64,000 bases of DNA from Amycolatopsis sp. 2-15 (GTDB lineage: Bacteria > Actinomycetota > Actinomycetes > Mycobacteriales > Pseudonocardiaceae): positions 3,110,001-3,174,000 of the forward strand of contig NZ_CP127294.1 in the NCBI RefSeq assembly GCF_030285625.1, written 5' to 3'. The translations under genes and the position numbers were made by a program. Below the pieces are notes generated by a model that saw only the letters and a list, made by a program, of their open reading frames with translations, was not told where the DNA came from and made no database searches. Shown here in pieces: positions 36,067 through 45,360 of the stretch. Positions within the stretch are counted from its first letter, which is position 1. Each line of letters opens with the position of its first letter.

Positions 36067-37305
36067 GTGACAGTGGAGCTGTTGCGCAACGCCGTACGGC
36101 CCTACGCCTGGGGATCGCGCACCGCGATCCCGCAGCTGCAGGGACGTCCGGTGCCGGCGCCGCACCCCGAGGCCGAGCTGTGGATGGGTGCCCACCCGGG
36201 CGATCCGTCCCGCGTGCTCGGGCAGGACGGCACCGAACGGAGCCTCCTGGAGCTCGTCGACGCCGATCCGGTCGGCCAGCTCGGCGAACGGTGTGCGAAG
36301 CGCTGGGGCGGCCGCCTGCCGTTCCTGCTGAAGATCCTGGCGGCCGAGGAGCCCCTGTCGATGCAGGCCCACCCGTCGGCCGCGCAGGCCGCCGAAGGGC
36401 ACGAACGCGAGGAGCGCCTCGGCATCCCGCGCGACGCGCCCAACCGCAACTACCCGGACCCGACGGCGAAACCCGAGCTGGTCTGCGCACTCACGGAGTT
36501 CCACGCACTGGCCGGGTTCCGCGACCCGCAGCGCACGGTGAAGCTGCTCAAAGCCATCGAAACGCCGGGGCTGGCGAAGTACACCGGCCTGCTGGAAGCG
36601 CAGCCGGACCCGGCGGGGCTACGCGCGCTGTTCACCACGTGGATCACGCTGCCGCAAGCCTCGCTCGACGGGCTGCTGCCCGAGGTCCTCGACGCGTGCG
36701 TGCGCCACATCGCCGACCACGGCGAGTTCGGCGTGGAGTGCCGCACGATCCTGGAGCTGGGCGAAGCGCACCCGCGTGACGCCGGCGTGCTGGCCGCGCT
36801 GCTGCTCAACCGCCTGACGCTGCGCGCGGGCGAGGCGATCTACCTGCCGGCCGGCAATCTGCACCTCTACCTGTCGGGCACGGCCGTGGAGATCCTGGCC
36901 AACTCGGACAACATCCTGCGCTGCGGCCTCACTCCCAAGCACGTGGACGTGCCGGAGCTGCTGCGTGTGGTCGACTTCGCGTGCGGCGAGATGCCGGTGC
37001 AGCAAGGAGAATGCACCGGCCGGCGAATGGCCGTCTACCACACCGACGCGCCGGAGTTCGAGCTCTCGCGCATGCGGTGGGAGGCCGGCGACGACACCGA
37101 GCTCGTGGTCGACTGCACCGGCCCGCAGATCCTGCTCTGCACCGACGGCGACCTGCTCGTGACGGCCGAGGACGGGGAGCAGGTCGAGCTGCTGCGCGGC
37201 CAGTCGGTGTGGCTGCCCGCGGCCGACCCGGCCGTCTCGGTCCGCCCGCTCGCGGGCCGGCCGGCCCAGCTGTTCCGCGCCACCGCCGGCACCTGCGAAG
37301 ACTGA
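36067..37305 (+). CDS. manA: mannose-6-phosphate isomerase, class I
   Basis: About 412 residues from GTG 36067 (GGGAG four bases upstream; TTG 36055 and GTG 36073 are alternatives). Type I PMI: the zinc ligands lie in SMQAHPSAAQA, TAKPELVCAL and the cupin motif AIYLPAGNLHLYLSGTAVEI. The N-terminus NAVRPYAWGSRTAIPQLQG is typical. It interconverts fructose-6-phosphate and mannose-6-phosphate, feeding ManB. Last gene of the mannose-phosphate group, ended by a 17-bp hairpin. Confidence 0.93.
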   Translation: MTVELLRNAVRPYAWGSRTAIPQLQGRPVPAPHPEAELWMGAHPGDPSRVLGQDGTERSLLELVDADPVGQLGERCAKRWGGRLPFLLKILAAEEPLSMQAHPSAAQAAEGHEREERLGIPRDAPNRNYPDPTAKPELVCALTEFHALAGFRDPQRTVKLLKAIETPGLAKYTGLLEAQPDPAGLRALFTTWITLPQASLDGLLPEVLDACVRHIADHGEFGVECRTILELGEAHPRDAGVLAALLLNRLTLRAGEAIYLPAGNLHLYLSGTAVEILANSDNILRCGLTPKHVDVPELLRVVDFACGEMPVQQGECTGRRMAVYHTDAPEFELSRMRWEAGDDTELVVDCTGPQILLCTDGDLLVTAEDGEQVELLRGQSVWLPAADPAVSVRPLAGRPAQLFRATAGTCED

Positions 37306-37316
37306 CTTCCGACGTG

Positions 37317-37367
37317 CCGGGAAGGGCACCTCGAGGGACTCCGGTTCCCGCGAGGTGCCCTTCCCGG
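37317..37367 (+). terminator. terminator-like palindrome after manA
   Basis: CCGGGAAGGGCACCTCG (37317-37333) pairs perfectly with CGAGGTGCCCTTCCCGG (37351-37367) around a 17-base loop that itself holds GGGACTCCGGTTCCC. It begins 12 bases after the manA stop. The high symmetry suggests a repeat element co-opted as terminator. Confidence 0.75.
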
Positions 37368-37486
37368 TTCGCAGGGTTCGAGCTCAAAACGTTCACGTGG
37401 CCGAAGCGACGGCGTGGTGATCGGTCCTCTAGGCTCCCGATCGGGCATTTCGGGAATCCATTGCGCAACAGGCAGGGGAGCACGCC

Positions 37487-38401
37487 GTGTCAGCAGGTGG
37501 CGGTACCAAGGCGATCATCGCGGCGCTCGCGGCCAACGCCGGGATCGCGGTGGCGAAGTTCGTCGGGTTCCTGGTCACAGGCTCGTCGTCGATGCTGGCG
37601 GAGTCGGTGCACTCCCTGGCCGACACGTCCAACCAGGGCCTGCTGCTGCTCGGGCAGAAGTCGTCGCGCCGGCGCGCCACGAAGGAACACCCCTTCGGTT
37701 TCGGCCGGGAGCGGTACTTCTACTCGTTCATCGTCGCGCTGATGCTGTTCACGCTCGGCTCGGCGTTCGCGCTGTACGAGGGCATCCACAAGATCATCGA
37801 GCCCGAAGGCCTGGACTCGCCGATCGTGGCCGTGATCATCCTGCTGGTCGCGATCTGCCTGGAGGGCTACAGCTTCTACACCGCCATCGGCGAGTCGCGG
37901 AAGATCAAGGGCAACGTCGGCTGGTGGCGGTTCATCCGCCAGGCCAAGGAACCCGAGCTGCCCGTCGTGCTGCTCGAGGACACGGGCGCGCTCATCGGTC
38001 TGGTGTTCGCGCTGCTCGGCGTCGGCCTGTCCACGCTCACCGGCGATCCGGTGTGGGACGGCATCGGCACTGTGATGATCGGCCTGCTGCTGGGCGTGAT
38101 CGCGGTGATCCTCATCGTCGAGATGAAAAGCCTGCTCATCGGCGAAGGTGCGACGGACACCGACCTCGCGACGATCGTCGACGAGCTGGCCGCGGGCAAG
38201 GTCGAGCGCGTGATCCACATCCGCACGCAGTACCTCGGCCCCGACGAGCTGCTCGTGGCCGCCAAGCTCGCACTGGTGCCCGGCCTCGATACGTCAGAGG
38301 TCGCCCTGGCCATCGACGACGCCGAGGCCCGCGTTCGCGCGAAGGTCCCCGTCGCGTCGCTCATCTACCTCGAACCGGATCTCGACCGCAACGCGCGGTG
38401 A
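37487..38401 (+). CDS. cation diffusion facilitator family transporter (ZnT9-like)
   Basis: 304 residues from GTG 37487. Five to six membrane helices. The first metal motif is ESVHSLADTSNQG in helix 2. The position where most CDF proteins have HxxxD in helix 5 reads VLLEDTGALIGLVF, the ED..A..G variant of the SLC30A9/ZnT9 type subfamily. The conserved HPFGFGRERYFYSF loop follows helix 2. The C-terminal ~90 residues are cytoplasmic. It likely exchanges a divalent metal for protons. The metal is not predictable. Placed between manA and the APC permease as in related genomes. Confidence 0.87.
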   Translation: MSAGGGTKAIIAALAANAGIAVAKFVGFLVTGSSSMLAESVHSLADTSNQGLLLLGQKSSRRRATKEHPFGFGRERYFYSFIVALMLFTLGSAFALYEGIHKIIEPEGLDSPIVAVIILLVAICLEGYSFYTAIGESRKIKGNVGWWRFIRQAKEPELPVVLLEDTGALIGLVFALLGVGLSTLTGDPVWDGIGTVMIGLLLGVIAVILIVEMKSLLIGEGATDTDLATIVDELAAGKVERVIHIRTQYLGPDELLVAAKLALVPGLDTSEVALAIDDAEARVRAKVPVASLIYLEPDLDRNAR

Positions 38402-38481
38402 GCAACTCCCACCGCGCAGCCTCCAGATTGCCGCGTTAGGGTGATTCACCCCGTTTGCACGCAGGTCATCAGGAGGTCACT

Positions 38482-40035
38482 GTGCCCGGGCAGGGTTTGT
38501 GGCGCACGAAGTCGATCGAGCAGTCCATCGCGGACACCGACGAGCCCGAGACCAAGCTCCGAAGAAACCTGGGCGCTTGGGATCTGACCGTGTTCGGCGT
38601 CGCGGTCGTCATCGGCGCGGGCATCTTCACGCTCACCGCGCGCACGGCGGGTGACTTCTCCGGCCCGTCGGTGTCGGTCGCGTTCGTGTGCGCCGCGATC
38701 GCGTGTGCGCTGGCGGCGCTGTGTTACGCCGAGTTCGCCTCGACGGTGCCGGTCGCGGGCAGCGCGTACACGTTCTCCTACGCCACGTTCGGCGAGTTCA
38801 TGGCGTGGATCATCGGCTGGGACCTGATCCTGGAGCTCGCCGTCGGCGCGGCCGCCGTGTCGAAGGGCTGGTCGGTTTACCTCGAGACCGTGCTCGGCTA
38901 CCTCTTCGGCAAGGGCGCGAAGACCACCATCGACCTCGGCTGGGTCACCATCGACTGGGGCGCGCTCGTGGTCGTGGTCGCGCTGACGACGCTGCTGGCC
39001 ATCGGCACGAAGCTGTCTTCACGGTTCTCCATGGTGATCACGGGCATCAAGGTCGCCGTGGTGCTTTTCGTGATCATCCTCGGCATCTTCTACATCAAGG
39101 GTGCGAACTACACGCCGTTCATCCCCGAGGCCAAGCCGGGTGCCCCCGGTGACAGTGGTGTCGAGCAGTCGCTGTTCTCGGTGATCGCGGGTGGCGAGAG
39201 CAGCTCGTTCGGCGTCTTCGGCCTGCTGGCCGGTGCGTCGCTGGTGTTCTTCGCGTTCATCGGATTCGACATCGTGGCGACCACGGCCGAGGAGACGCGC
39301 AACCCGCAGAAGTCCGTGCCGCGCGGCATTTTCGGCTCACTGGCCATCGTTACGGTGCTGTACGTGGCCGTGTCGCTCGTGGTCGTCGGCATGGTGCCCT
39401 ACACCGATCTGGCGACCTCGGCCGGCGACGGCAGCCACAAGACGCTCGCCACGGCCTTCTCCGTCAACGGCGTGGACTGGGCCGCGAACGTCATCTCCGT
39501 CGGCGCGCTGGCGGGCCTCACGACCGTCGTGATGGTGCTGATGCTCGGCCAGGTGCGGATCATCTTCGCGATGTCGCGCGACGGCCTCATGCCGCGCGGG
39601 CTGGCCAAGACCGGCGGCCACGGCACCCCGAAGCGCGCGACGCTGGTCGTCGGCGGCCTGGTGGCCGTGGCGGCCACGTTCTTCCCGGCCGACAAGCTCG
39701 AGGAGATGGTGAACGTCGGCACGCTGTTTGCGTTCATCCTCGTGTCGGCGGGTGTGCTGGTGCTGCGCCGGACGCGACCGGACCTGCCGCGCGCGTTCCG
39801 CGTGCCCGCGGTGCCGCTGATCCCGATCCTGGCGATCCTCGCCTGCCTGTGGCTGATGCTGAACCTGACGGTGCTGACCTGGCTGCGGTTCGTGGTCTGG
39901 ATGGTCGTCGGGGTCGTCATCTACTTCGTCTACAGCCGGCGTCACTCGCTGCTGGGCAAGCGGATCGCCTCGGGTGAGGAACCTGCGGCGAAATCGGCTT
40001 CCACAGGGCCTTCAGCGCCGCCTTCAGAGGACTGA
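38482..40035 (+). CDS. APC family amino acid permease
   Basis: 517 residues from GTG 38482, with CAGGAGG six bases upstream; the TTG at 38455 is rejected. Twelve or more membrane helices. The first carries GVAVVIGAGIFTLTA, the substrate-site glycines of APC transporters, and the helix 6 region FFAFIGFDIVATTAEETRNP is the cationic amino acid transporter (CAT/YhdG) signature. It probably takes up amino acids by proton symport. The cytoplasmic tail is Ser/Pro-rich. Single gene ended by a good terminator. Confidence 0.9.
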   Translation: MPGQGLWRTKSIEQSIADTDEPETKLRRNLGAWDLTVFGVAVVIGAGIFTLTARTAGDFSGPSVSVAFVCAAIACALAALCYAEFASTVPVAGSAYTFSYATFGEFMAWIIGWDLILELAVGAAAVSKGWSVYLETVLGYLFGKGAKTTIDLGWVTIDWGALVVVVALTTLLAIGTKLSSRFSMVITGIKVAVVLFVIILGIFYIKGANYTPFIPEAKPGAPGDSGVEQSLFSVIAGGESSSFGVFGLLAGASLVFFAFIGFDIVATTAEETRNPQKSVPRGIFGSLAIVTVLYVAVSLVVVGMVPYTDLATSAGDGSHKTLATAFSVNGVDWAANVISVGALAGLTTVVMVLMLGQVRIIFAMSRDGLMPRGLAKTGGHGTPKRATLVVGGLVAVAATFFPADKLEEMVNVGTLFAFILVSAGVLVLRRTRPDLPRAFRVPAVPLIPILAILACLWLMLNLTVLTWLRFVVWMVVGVVIYFVYSRRHSLLGKRIASGEEPAAKSASTGPSAPPSED

Positions 40036-40049
40036 ACCACTGCTCGTAG

Positions 40050-40085
40050 CGGCCCGTCGCCCCACTCGGGGTGGCGGGCCGTTTT
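40050..40085 (+). terminator. terminator of the APC permease gene
   Basis: A 14-bp stem with two G-T pairs (40050-40063 with 40068-40081) and a four-base loop, followed by TTTTA. Confidence 0.85.
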
Positions 40086-40369
40086 ACGTCTCCCACCTGG
40101 GCATTCACCGGGGAGCGTGAAGGTTGCGTGATGTGGCCGAGTTGTCACCTAAATCAGAATGATCACGAGAAAATTACCTCCGCGTCTCGGTTTGGACCAC
40201 CTCTCGAACGCAGGGTGAGCGAGTGAGCCGTATGCGATACCGTCCGCTTCGTCTTCCCTCTGGCGGGTTAATCACTCGTGTGTGATTCATACGGTAAGTG
40301 GTTTCGATCCTCACTGGGAGTGCACTCATCTTCGCTCGGTATCCCCCGTTCGGTACAGGAGTTCTCTGA

Positions 40370-41095
40370 ATGCCCACCATCACCAGACGACCCCTTCGCG
40401 CAGGTCTGACAGTCGCTGCCGCCACCGGCTTGGCGCTGCTGGGCACTGCCACCTCCGCGCTGGCGTGCCACTCCGACGACACCCGCGCGAACCCGGTCGG
40501 CGCGAACGTCACGACCTGCGCCGGCGCGCACCTGCCGGGCACGTTGGTGACGCAGGAGGACGCCGCGTCGGTCTTCACCTTCACCGGTGGCACCACCAAG
40601 GACAAGTACCTCAACATCACGAAGGTCGCCGACGGTGTCACCGTCGAGGCCGTCGTCGTCAAGGGCGGCGACGGGTACAACGTCTACGAGCCCGGCAAGC
40701 GCGAGCTCGCGACCACCCCGCCGTGGGAGAAGCTCCGCTCGCCGCTGAACGGTGGTGGCCAGCAGGCGACGATCAGCCATTGGTTCGCCTGTATCGGCAA
40801 GACGGCGCAGCCGACTGAGACGACGCAGCCGACCAAGCCGTCGGAGACGCCGACCACGCAGCCGACCGAGACCTCGTCGGTGCCGACCACGTCACAGGCC
40901 GCCCCGACCGAGGCGCCCACCAGCACCTCGGCCGTTGTCGCCGCCCCGGCCGGCAACGAGACCGGTGGCACCGGCGGCCAGCTCGCCAACACCGGCTTCG
41001 ACAACGCGTGGCTGATCTACATCGCCGCGGCGCTGCTCGTCGTCGGTGGTGGCCTGCTCGCGCTGCTGAAGTTCCGCCGCCGCGGCGCCAACTGA
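40370..41095 (+). CDS. secreted surface protein with sortase E anchor (LANTG)
   Basis: 241 residues from ATG 40370, with no strong ribosome site except AGGAG upstream. Signal peptide cleaved near TSALA|CHSDD, a domain of about 110 residues with four Cys (ACHSDD, VTTCAG, FACIG) that may form disulfides, a Thr/Pro/Glu repeat region (TTQPTKPSETPTTQP) of 60 residues, then LANTGF, a hydrophobic helix and RRRGAN. LAxTG is the sorting signal of class E sortases in high-GC actinobacteria, so the protein is covalently attached to the wall. No sortase gene is in the window. The domain is unidentified. Its 270-base upstream region holds no other gene. Confidence 0.8.
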   Translation: MPTITRRPLRAGLTVAAATGLALLGTATSALACHSDDTRANPVGANVTTCAGAHLPGTLVTQEDAASVFTFTGGTTKDKYLNITKVADGVTVEAVVVKGGDGYNVYEPGKRELATTPPWEKLRSPLNGGGQQATISHWFACIGKTAQPTETTQPTKPSETPTTQPTETSSVPTTSQAAPTEAPTSTSAVVAAPAGNETGGTGGQLANTGFDNAWLIYIAAALLVVGGGLLALLKFRRRGAN

Positions 41096-41116
41096 CCTGC
41101 TTTTCGGGTTCCTGAA

Positions 41117-41166
41117 ACCGGAGGGGAGCCGCACCCGTTTGCCCACGGGTGCGGCTCCCCTCCGGT
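41117..41166. terminator. 22-bp bidirectional terminator
   Basis: Perfect 22-base arms (41117-41138 and 41145-41166) with a six-base loop, then CTTCTTGTT. It separates the LANTG protein gene from the convergent large membrane-protein gene. Confidence 0.85.
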
Positions 41167-41209
41167 CTTCTTGTTACCGCACAAGCTTTTGGTTACCGCA
41201 CAAGGATTT

Positions 41210-43495
41210 TCAGCGCGGGCGAGGCAGATCGCCGAACAATGAGCCTTGTTCGCCCAGCAGCCGGGAGCGGCCGCCCGGGCGGCCGAGCCCCGCGGCCATC
41301 GCCAGCGCCTGGTCCCACTCGGCGTCGGCCAGGTAGTCGGTGTGCTTGAGTACGCCCGGGGCCCAGCGGTGGCGGGCGTCGGGCGCGCGCAGCGGGTCGG
41401 GCAGCCAGTGGTCGCCGCCGAGCACGAGCACGCCGGAGTCCTCGGGCGTCGCTTCGAGCGCGCCGGAGCCGCCTTCGGGCAGGTAGCCGTCGCCGATGAG
41501 GTGGCGGCCGGAGACGTTGTGCCGCCAGGTCGTGACGCCGCCGCCGAAGATGTCCGTGCCCCGGCACAGCGCGCGCCAGCGGCCGTCGAGGTCGCCGAAC
41601 AACGTCGCGAGCGCTTCCTGTGGCAGCACCGCAGGGAACGCGCGCTGGTAACCCCACTGCAGAGGCGACCCCGCGGTGAGCAGTCCGACGCGATCGCGCT
41701 CGTCGGGGGTCAGCTCCATGAACAGGCGCGCGGCCGTGAGCACCGAAAGCAGGCTGCCGAGGTTCTGTCCGGACAGGACCACGCGCGTGCCGGGTTCGGT
41801 GAGGTGCTCCTTGACGCGTTCGGTCAGCTCGGGCACGACCTTCAGCGCGTAACAAGGCGGCACGGTCGGGTGCGCCGCGCGCGGCCAGAACGACACGAGG
41901 TCCGACAGCGCGCCGAGGTGCCGGTTGCGTTCCGGCGTGCGCGCGGCGGAGTAGACCACTCGCAGCAGGCCCGCCGCGAAACCGCCGAGTGCGAACACTC
42001 CGACGGCCGACACCGGCGTGAACCACGAGGGCCGCAGGTCGAAGCCGAAGCGCACCACCAGCAACGCCAGCCCGGCGACACCGAGCCCGATGGCCACGAT
42101 CATCGCCAGCTGGTGCAGGTGCCGGCGTTCCCACGCGGAGCGGGCCCACGCGCGGGCCGCGGCTTTTTCCTGCTTCGCGCCGAGCTGCACCAGCTCGACC
42201 AGCGCCGGGATCCCGCGGCGGCGCCGACGCAGCGGCACCGCGATCGCGTAGCCGGCCACGGCGAGCACCGCGATCAATGCGAGGCCGGCGCCCCACAGCA
42301 CGGTGATCAGCTCGTAGGTGTCGGGCAGCCGCAGCCCGTCCGTGCCCAGCAGCCGGCGGATCGCGATGCCCAGCCCGGCGCCGAAGCCGCCGCCGAGCAG
42401 GCCGGCGAGCGCGACCACCGGTGCCGCCGCCCAGCCGCCGAGCCACGGACGGAGCCGTTTCGGCCGCGTCTTCCAGGTCGTTCGCGCGAGCAGCGCCATC
42501 GGCACGAGCGCCAGCGCGAACAGGATGGTGATCCCGAGCAGCGCCGCGCCGAGTCCTTCGACCGTGCCGTCGGTGCCGCGCAGGCCGCCGCGCTCGGGCA
42601 GCGGCGCGGCGAGCACGGCGGCGAAGACCACCAGCGCCGCCGCGAAGGTCATCAGCGTTCGCCGCGCGACGCGTCCGGGGTCGCTCCCGATCGCCGCGCC
42701 GACGATCACCGCGACCACCAGTCCCAGCACACAGATCCAGCCGATCAGCCGGGGCACGTCGTCGGGCACGTGCAGCGGTCCGCCGAGCAGCAGCAACGCG
42801 ACGCAGGCCAGGGCCGCGACCGTGTGCGTCGCGGACATCCCGGGTGCCTCCGGGTCGGCGAGCAGCTGCATCGGCGAGCCACGCCGGGCCCGGGGCTCAG
42901 GGGCTTTGACCTGCCAGTTCGATGACGAGATCCGGTGCAGCAGGACGACCACGGCGAACAGCACGGCGACGCCGATCGTCAGCCGCGCCGGGTCCGTGCG
43001 CAGCCACGAGGGCACCCACGGCAGGCAGCCGCTGCCCGGCGCGAGGCACTGGGTGGCGAACAGGTCGAGCGCGGTCACGGCGACCTGCCCGACCAGCAGC
43101 ATCGTGAGCAGCACGGCGACCACACGCAGCAGCCCGCGGCACAGCCCGCCGAGCCACCGGGCGCGGTGCACCGGCGGCAGCATCCAGAACGCGACGTTGG
43201 CCAGCGAGAACGGGAACAGCAGCGCCCACGTGGCCTTGGCGGCGCCGCCCGAGGTCATGCGGCTCCACAGGTATCCTTCGAGCGTGCGTGGGATGGAGCG
43301 GCCCAGCGCGGGCACCATCGGACCGGGGGCCGGGCGCCGCAGCCGGTCCGCCGGGCGCACGATCCGGCCGATCCCGTCGCCGGCGACGTCGACGGTGGAC
43401 ACGGCGTCCAGCAGCGTCTCGCCGCTCGTGCCCGCGAGTCCGGCCACCCTGAGCTCGACGATGCGGGTGTCGGGGCCGGGCAGCGGGGCGGGCAC
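41210..43495 (-). CDS. large integral membrane protein with alpha/beta-hydrolase-like region
   Basis: 761 residues from ATG 43495. A cytoplasmic N-terminus of about 80 residues (MPAPLPGPDTRIVELRVAGL) is followed by some eight hydrophobic helices up to residue ~520, then a soluble C-terminal domain. The domain contains VVLSGQNLGSLLSVLTA at about 573-589; in related proteins this position looks like a hydrolase nucleophile elbow (GxSxGS), but here the central residue is Asn578, so a standard serine hydrolase is unlikely. Function unknown. It stands between the surface protein and sahH and has its own promoter region shared with sahH. Confidence 0.7.
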   Translation of the reverse strand: MPAPLPGPDTRIVELRVAGLAGTSGETLLDAVSTVDVAGDGIGRIVRPADRLRRPAPGPMVPALGRSIPRTLEGYLWSRMTSGGAAKATWALLFPFSLANVAFWMLPPVHRARWLGGLCRGLLRVVAVLLTMLLVGQVAVTALDLFATQCLAPGSGCLPWVPSWLRTDPARLTIGVAVLFAVVVLLHRISSSNWQVKAPEPRARRGSPMQLLADPEAPGMSATHTVAALACVALLLLGGPLHVPDDVPRLIGWICVLGLVVAVIVGAAIGSDPGRVARRTLMTFAAALVVFAAVLAAPLPERGGLRGTDGTVEGLGAALLGITILFALALVPMALLARTTWKTRPKRLRPWLGGWAAAPVVALAGLLGGGFGAGLGIAIRRLLGTDGLRLPDTYELITVLWGAGLALIAVLAVAGYAIAVPLRRRRRGIPALVELVQLGAKQEKAAARAWARSAWERRHLHQLAMIVAIGLGVAGLALLVVRFGFDLRPSWFTPVSAVGVFALGGFAAGLLRVVYSAARTPERNRHLGALSDLVSFWPRAAHPTVPPCYALKVVPELTERVKEHLTEPGTRVVLSGQNLGSLLSVLTAARLFMELTPDERDRVGLLTAGSPLQWGYQRAFPAVLPQEALATLFGDLDGRWRALCRGTDIFGGGVTTWRHNVSGRHLIGDGYLPEGGSGALEATPEDSGVLVLGGDHWLPDPLRAPDARHRWAPGVLKHTDYLADAEWDQALAMAAGLGRPGGRSRLLGEQGSLFGDLPRPR

Positions 43496-43581
43496 GGTAA
43501 GGGTCTCCTAAGCCGGTCGGGGGGACGTCAAGCCGACAACGGTACTGTTCAGATGCCATCAATCCATGGAGGAACCGCACT

Positions 43582-45063
43582 ATGACCCCCGAAAGCGTTG
43601 CCAAGCGGCACGACACCCGGGGCGGCATCGAGTTCGCCGTCGCCGACCTCGAGGCCGCCGAGTTCGGCCGCAAGGAGATCCGCCTCGCCGAGCACGAGAT
43701 GCCGGGCCTGATGTCGCTGCGCCGTGAGTACGCCGAGGTCTACCCCCTGCGGGGCGCGCGGGTCTCCGGGTCGCTGCACATGACGGTGCAGACCGCCGTG
43801 CTCATCGAGACGCTGGTGGCGCTGGGTGCCGAGGTCCGCTGGGCCTCGTGCAACATCTTCTCCACGCAGGACCACGCGGCCGCCGCCGTGGTCGTCGGCC
43901 CGCACGGCACCACCGAGGAGCCCAAGGGCGTGCCGGTGTTCGCCTGGAAGGGCGAGTCGCTGGAGGAGTACTGGTGGTGCACCGAGAAGATGCTCACCTG
44001 GGACGGCGAGGGTCCGAACATGATCCTCGACGACGGTGGTGACGCCACCATGCTCGTGCACAAGGGCACCGAGTACGAGAAGGCCGGCGTCGTGCCGCCC
44101 GCCGACGACGAGGACCCCGACGAGTGGAAGGTCTTCCTGGAGCTGCTGCGCGCGTCCATCACGGGCGCTGCCGCCGATTCCTCGAAGTGGACCACCATCG
44201 GCGAGGGTGTCCGCGGTGTCACCGAGGAGACCACCACCGGCGTGCTGCGGCTCTACCAGCTCGCCGCGGCTGGTGAGCTGCTGTTCCCGGCGATCAACGT
44301 GAACGACGCCGTGACGAAGTCGAAGTTCGACAACCGCTACGGCATCCGCCACTCGCTGATCGACGGCATCAACCGCGGCACCGACGTGCTCATCGGCGGC
44401 AAGGTCGCCGTGGTCTGCGGTTACGGCGACGTCGGCAAGGGCGCGGCGGAGTCGCTGCGCGGCCAGGGCGCGCGCGTGATCGTGACCGAGATCGACCCGA
44501 TCTGCGCGCTGCAGGCGGCGATGGACGGCTTCCAGGTCAAGAAGCTCGAGAACGTCCTTCCCGAGGCCGACATCGTGATCACCACCACCGGCAACAAGAA
44601 CGTGGTGATGGTCGAGCACATGGCGAAGATGAAGCACCAGGCGATCGTCGGCAACATCGGCCACTTCGACAACGAGCTCGACATGGCCGGCCTCGCGCGC
44701 TACCCGGGCATCCACCGGATCAACATCAAGCCGCAGGTCGACGAGTGGGTGTTCCCCAACGGCAACACGATCATCGTGCTGTCGGAGGGCCGGCTGCTCA
44801 ACCTCGGCAACGCCACCGGGCACCCGTCGTTCGTGATGTCGAACAGCTTCTCCAACCAGGTCATCGCGCAGATCGAGCTGTTCACCAAGCACGAGGAGTA
44901 CGACAAGGAGGTGTTCCGCCTCCCCAAGAAGCTCGACGAGAAGGTGGCGCGCATCCACCTCGAGGCGCTGGGCGGCGAGCTGACCAAGCTCACCAAGGAG
45001 CAGGCGGAGTACATCGACGTGGACGTGGAAGGCCCGTTCAAGTCGGACCACTACCGCTACTGA
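43582..45063 (+). CDS. sahH: adenosylhomocysteinase
   Basis: 493 residues from ATG 43582, with GGAGGAAC upstream. It has the NAD-binding [20 protein letters not shown], active-site regions [28 protein letters not shown] and the C-terminal KSDHYRY that reaches the neighbouring subunit. The length includes the ~40-residue insertion seen in actinobacterial and some plant/protist enzymes. It splits S-adenosylhomocysteine to adenosine and homocysteine after methyl transfer. No SAH riboswitch is visible in the 86 bases upstream. A strong terminator follows. Confidence 0.96.
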   Translation: MTPESVAKRHDTRGGIEFAVADLEAAEFGRKEIRLAEHEMPGLMSLRREYAEVYPLRGARVSGSLHMTVQTAVLIETLVALGAEVRWASCNIFSTQDHAAAAVVVGPHGTTEEPKGVPVFAWKGESLEEYWWCTEKMLTWDGEGPNMILDDGGDATMLVHKGTEYEKAGVVPPADDEDPDEWKVFLELLRASITGAAADSSKWTTIGEGVRGVTEETTTGVLRLYQLAAAGELLFPAINVNDAVTKSKFDNRYGIRHSLIDGINRGTDVLIGGKVAVVCGYGDVGKGAAESLRGQGARVIVTEIDPICALQAAMDGFQVKKLENVLPEADIVITTTGNKNVVMVEHMAKMKHQAIVGNIGHFDNELDMAGLARYPGIHRINIKPQVDEWVFPNGNTIIVLSEGRLLNLGNATGHPSFVMSNSFSNQVIAQIELFTKHEEYDKEVFRLPKKLDEKVARIHLEALGGELTKLTKEQAEYIDVDVEGPFKSDHYRY

Positions 45064-45077
45064 GGTTTTCGCAGTGC

Positions 45078-45115
45078 CGAAGCGGCGCCCGGGGGTGTTC
45101 CCGGGCGCCGCTTCG
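45078..45115 (+). terminator. terminator of sahH
   Basis: CGAAGCGGCGCCCGGG (45078-45093) pairs perfectly with CCCGGGCGCCGCTTCG (45100-45115) around a six-base loop. Confidence 0.8.
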
Positions 45116-45360
45116 GCGTTCCGGATGCGCCTGCCTCCATAGTGGACGCCCCGGCGGCTCAGACCACCCCGCAGTGCACTCCGGTTCCCCGGCCGAGGAC
45201 AAGCCCGCGACGTCCGATGTGCCCGAAGATCCGCTTCGGGTCTGCCTCCTGGGCTCCGGCCTCTCCGCGCGCGGAACCGTTCGGCCCGATCCAGTGGTTC
45301 CTTCGAAGAGAGCGGCCGCGCACCGCGGCCGGGGGATTGTCGAAGTGAAGGGGATCTGCC

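Noticed and set aside
41173..41204. Direct repeat GTTACCGCACAAG, two copies 19 bases apart, after the 22-bp terminator
   Set aside because: Only two short copies and no integrase, recombinase or other mobile-element gene nearby, so calling an attachment site is not justified.
43496..43581. Possible SAH riboswitch before sahH
   Set aside because: The 86-base gap lacks the conserved SAH-aptamer core; only an ordinary ribosome site is visible.
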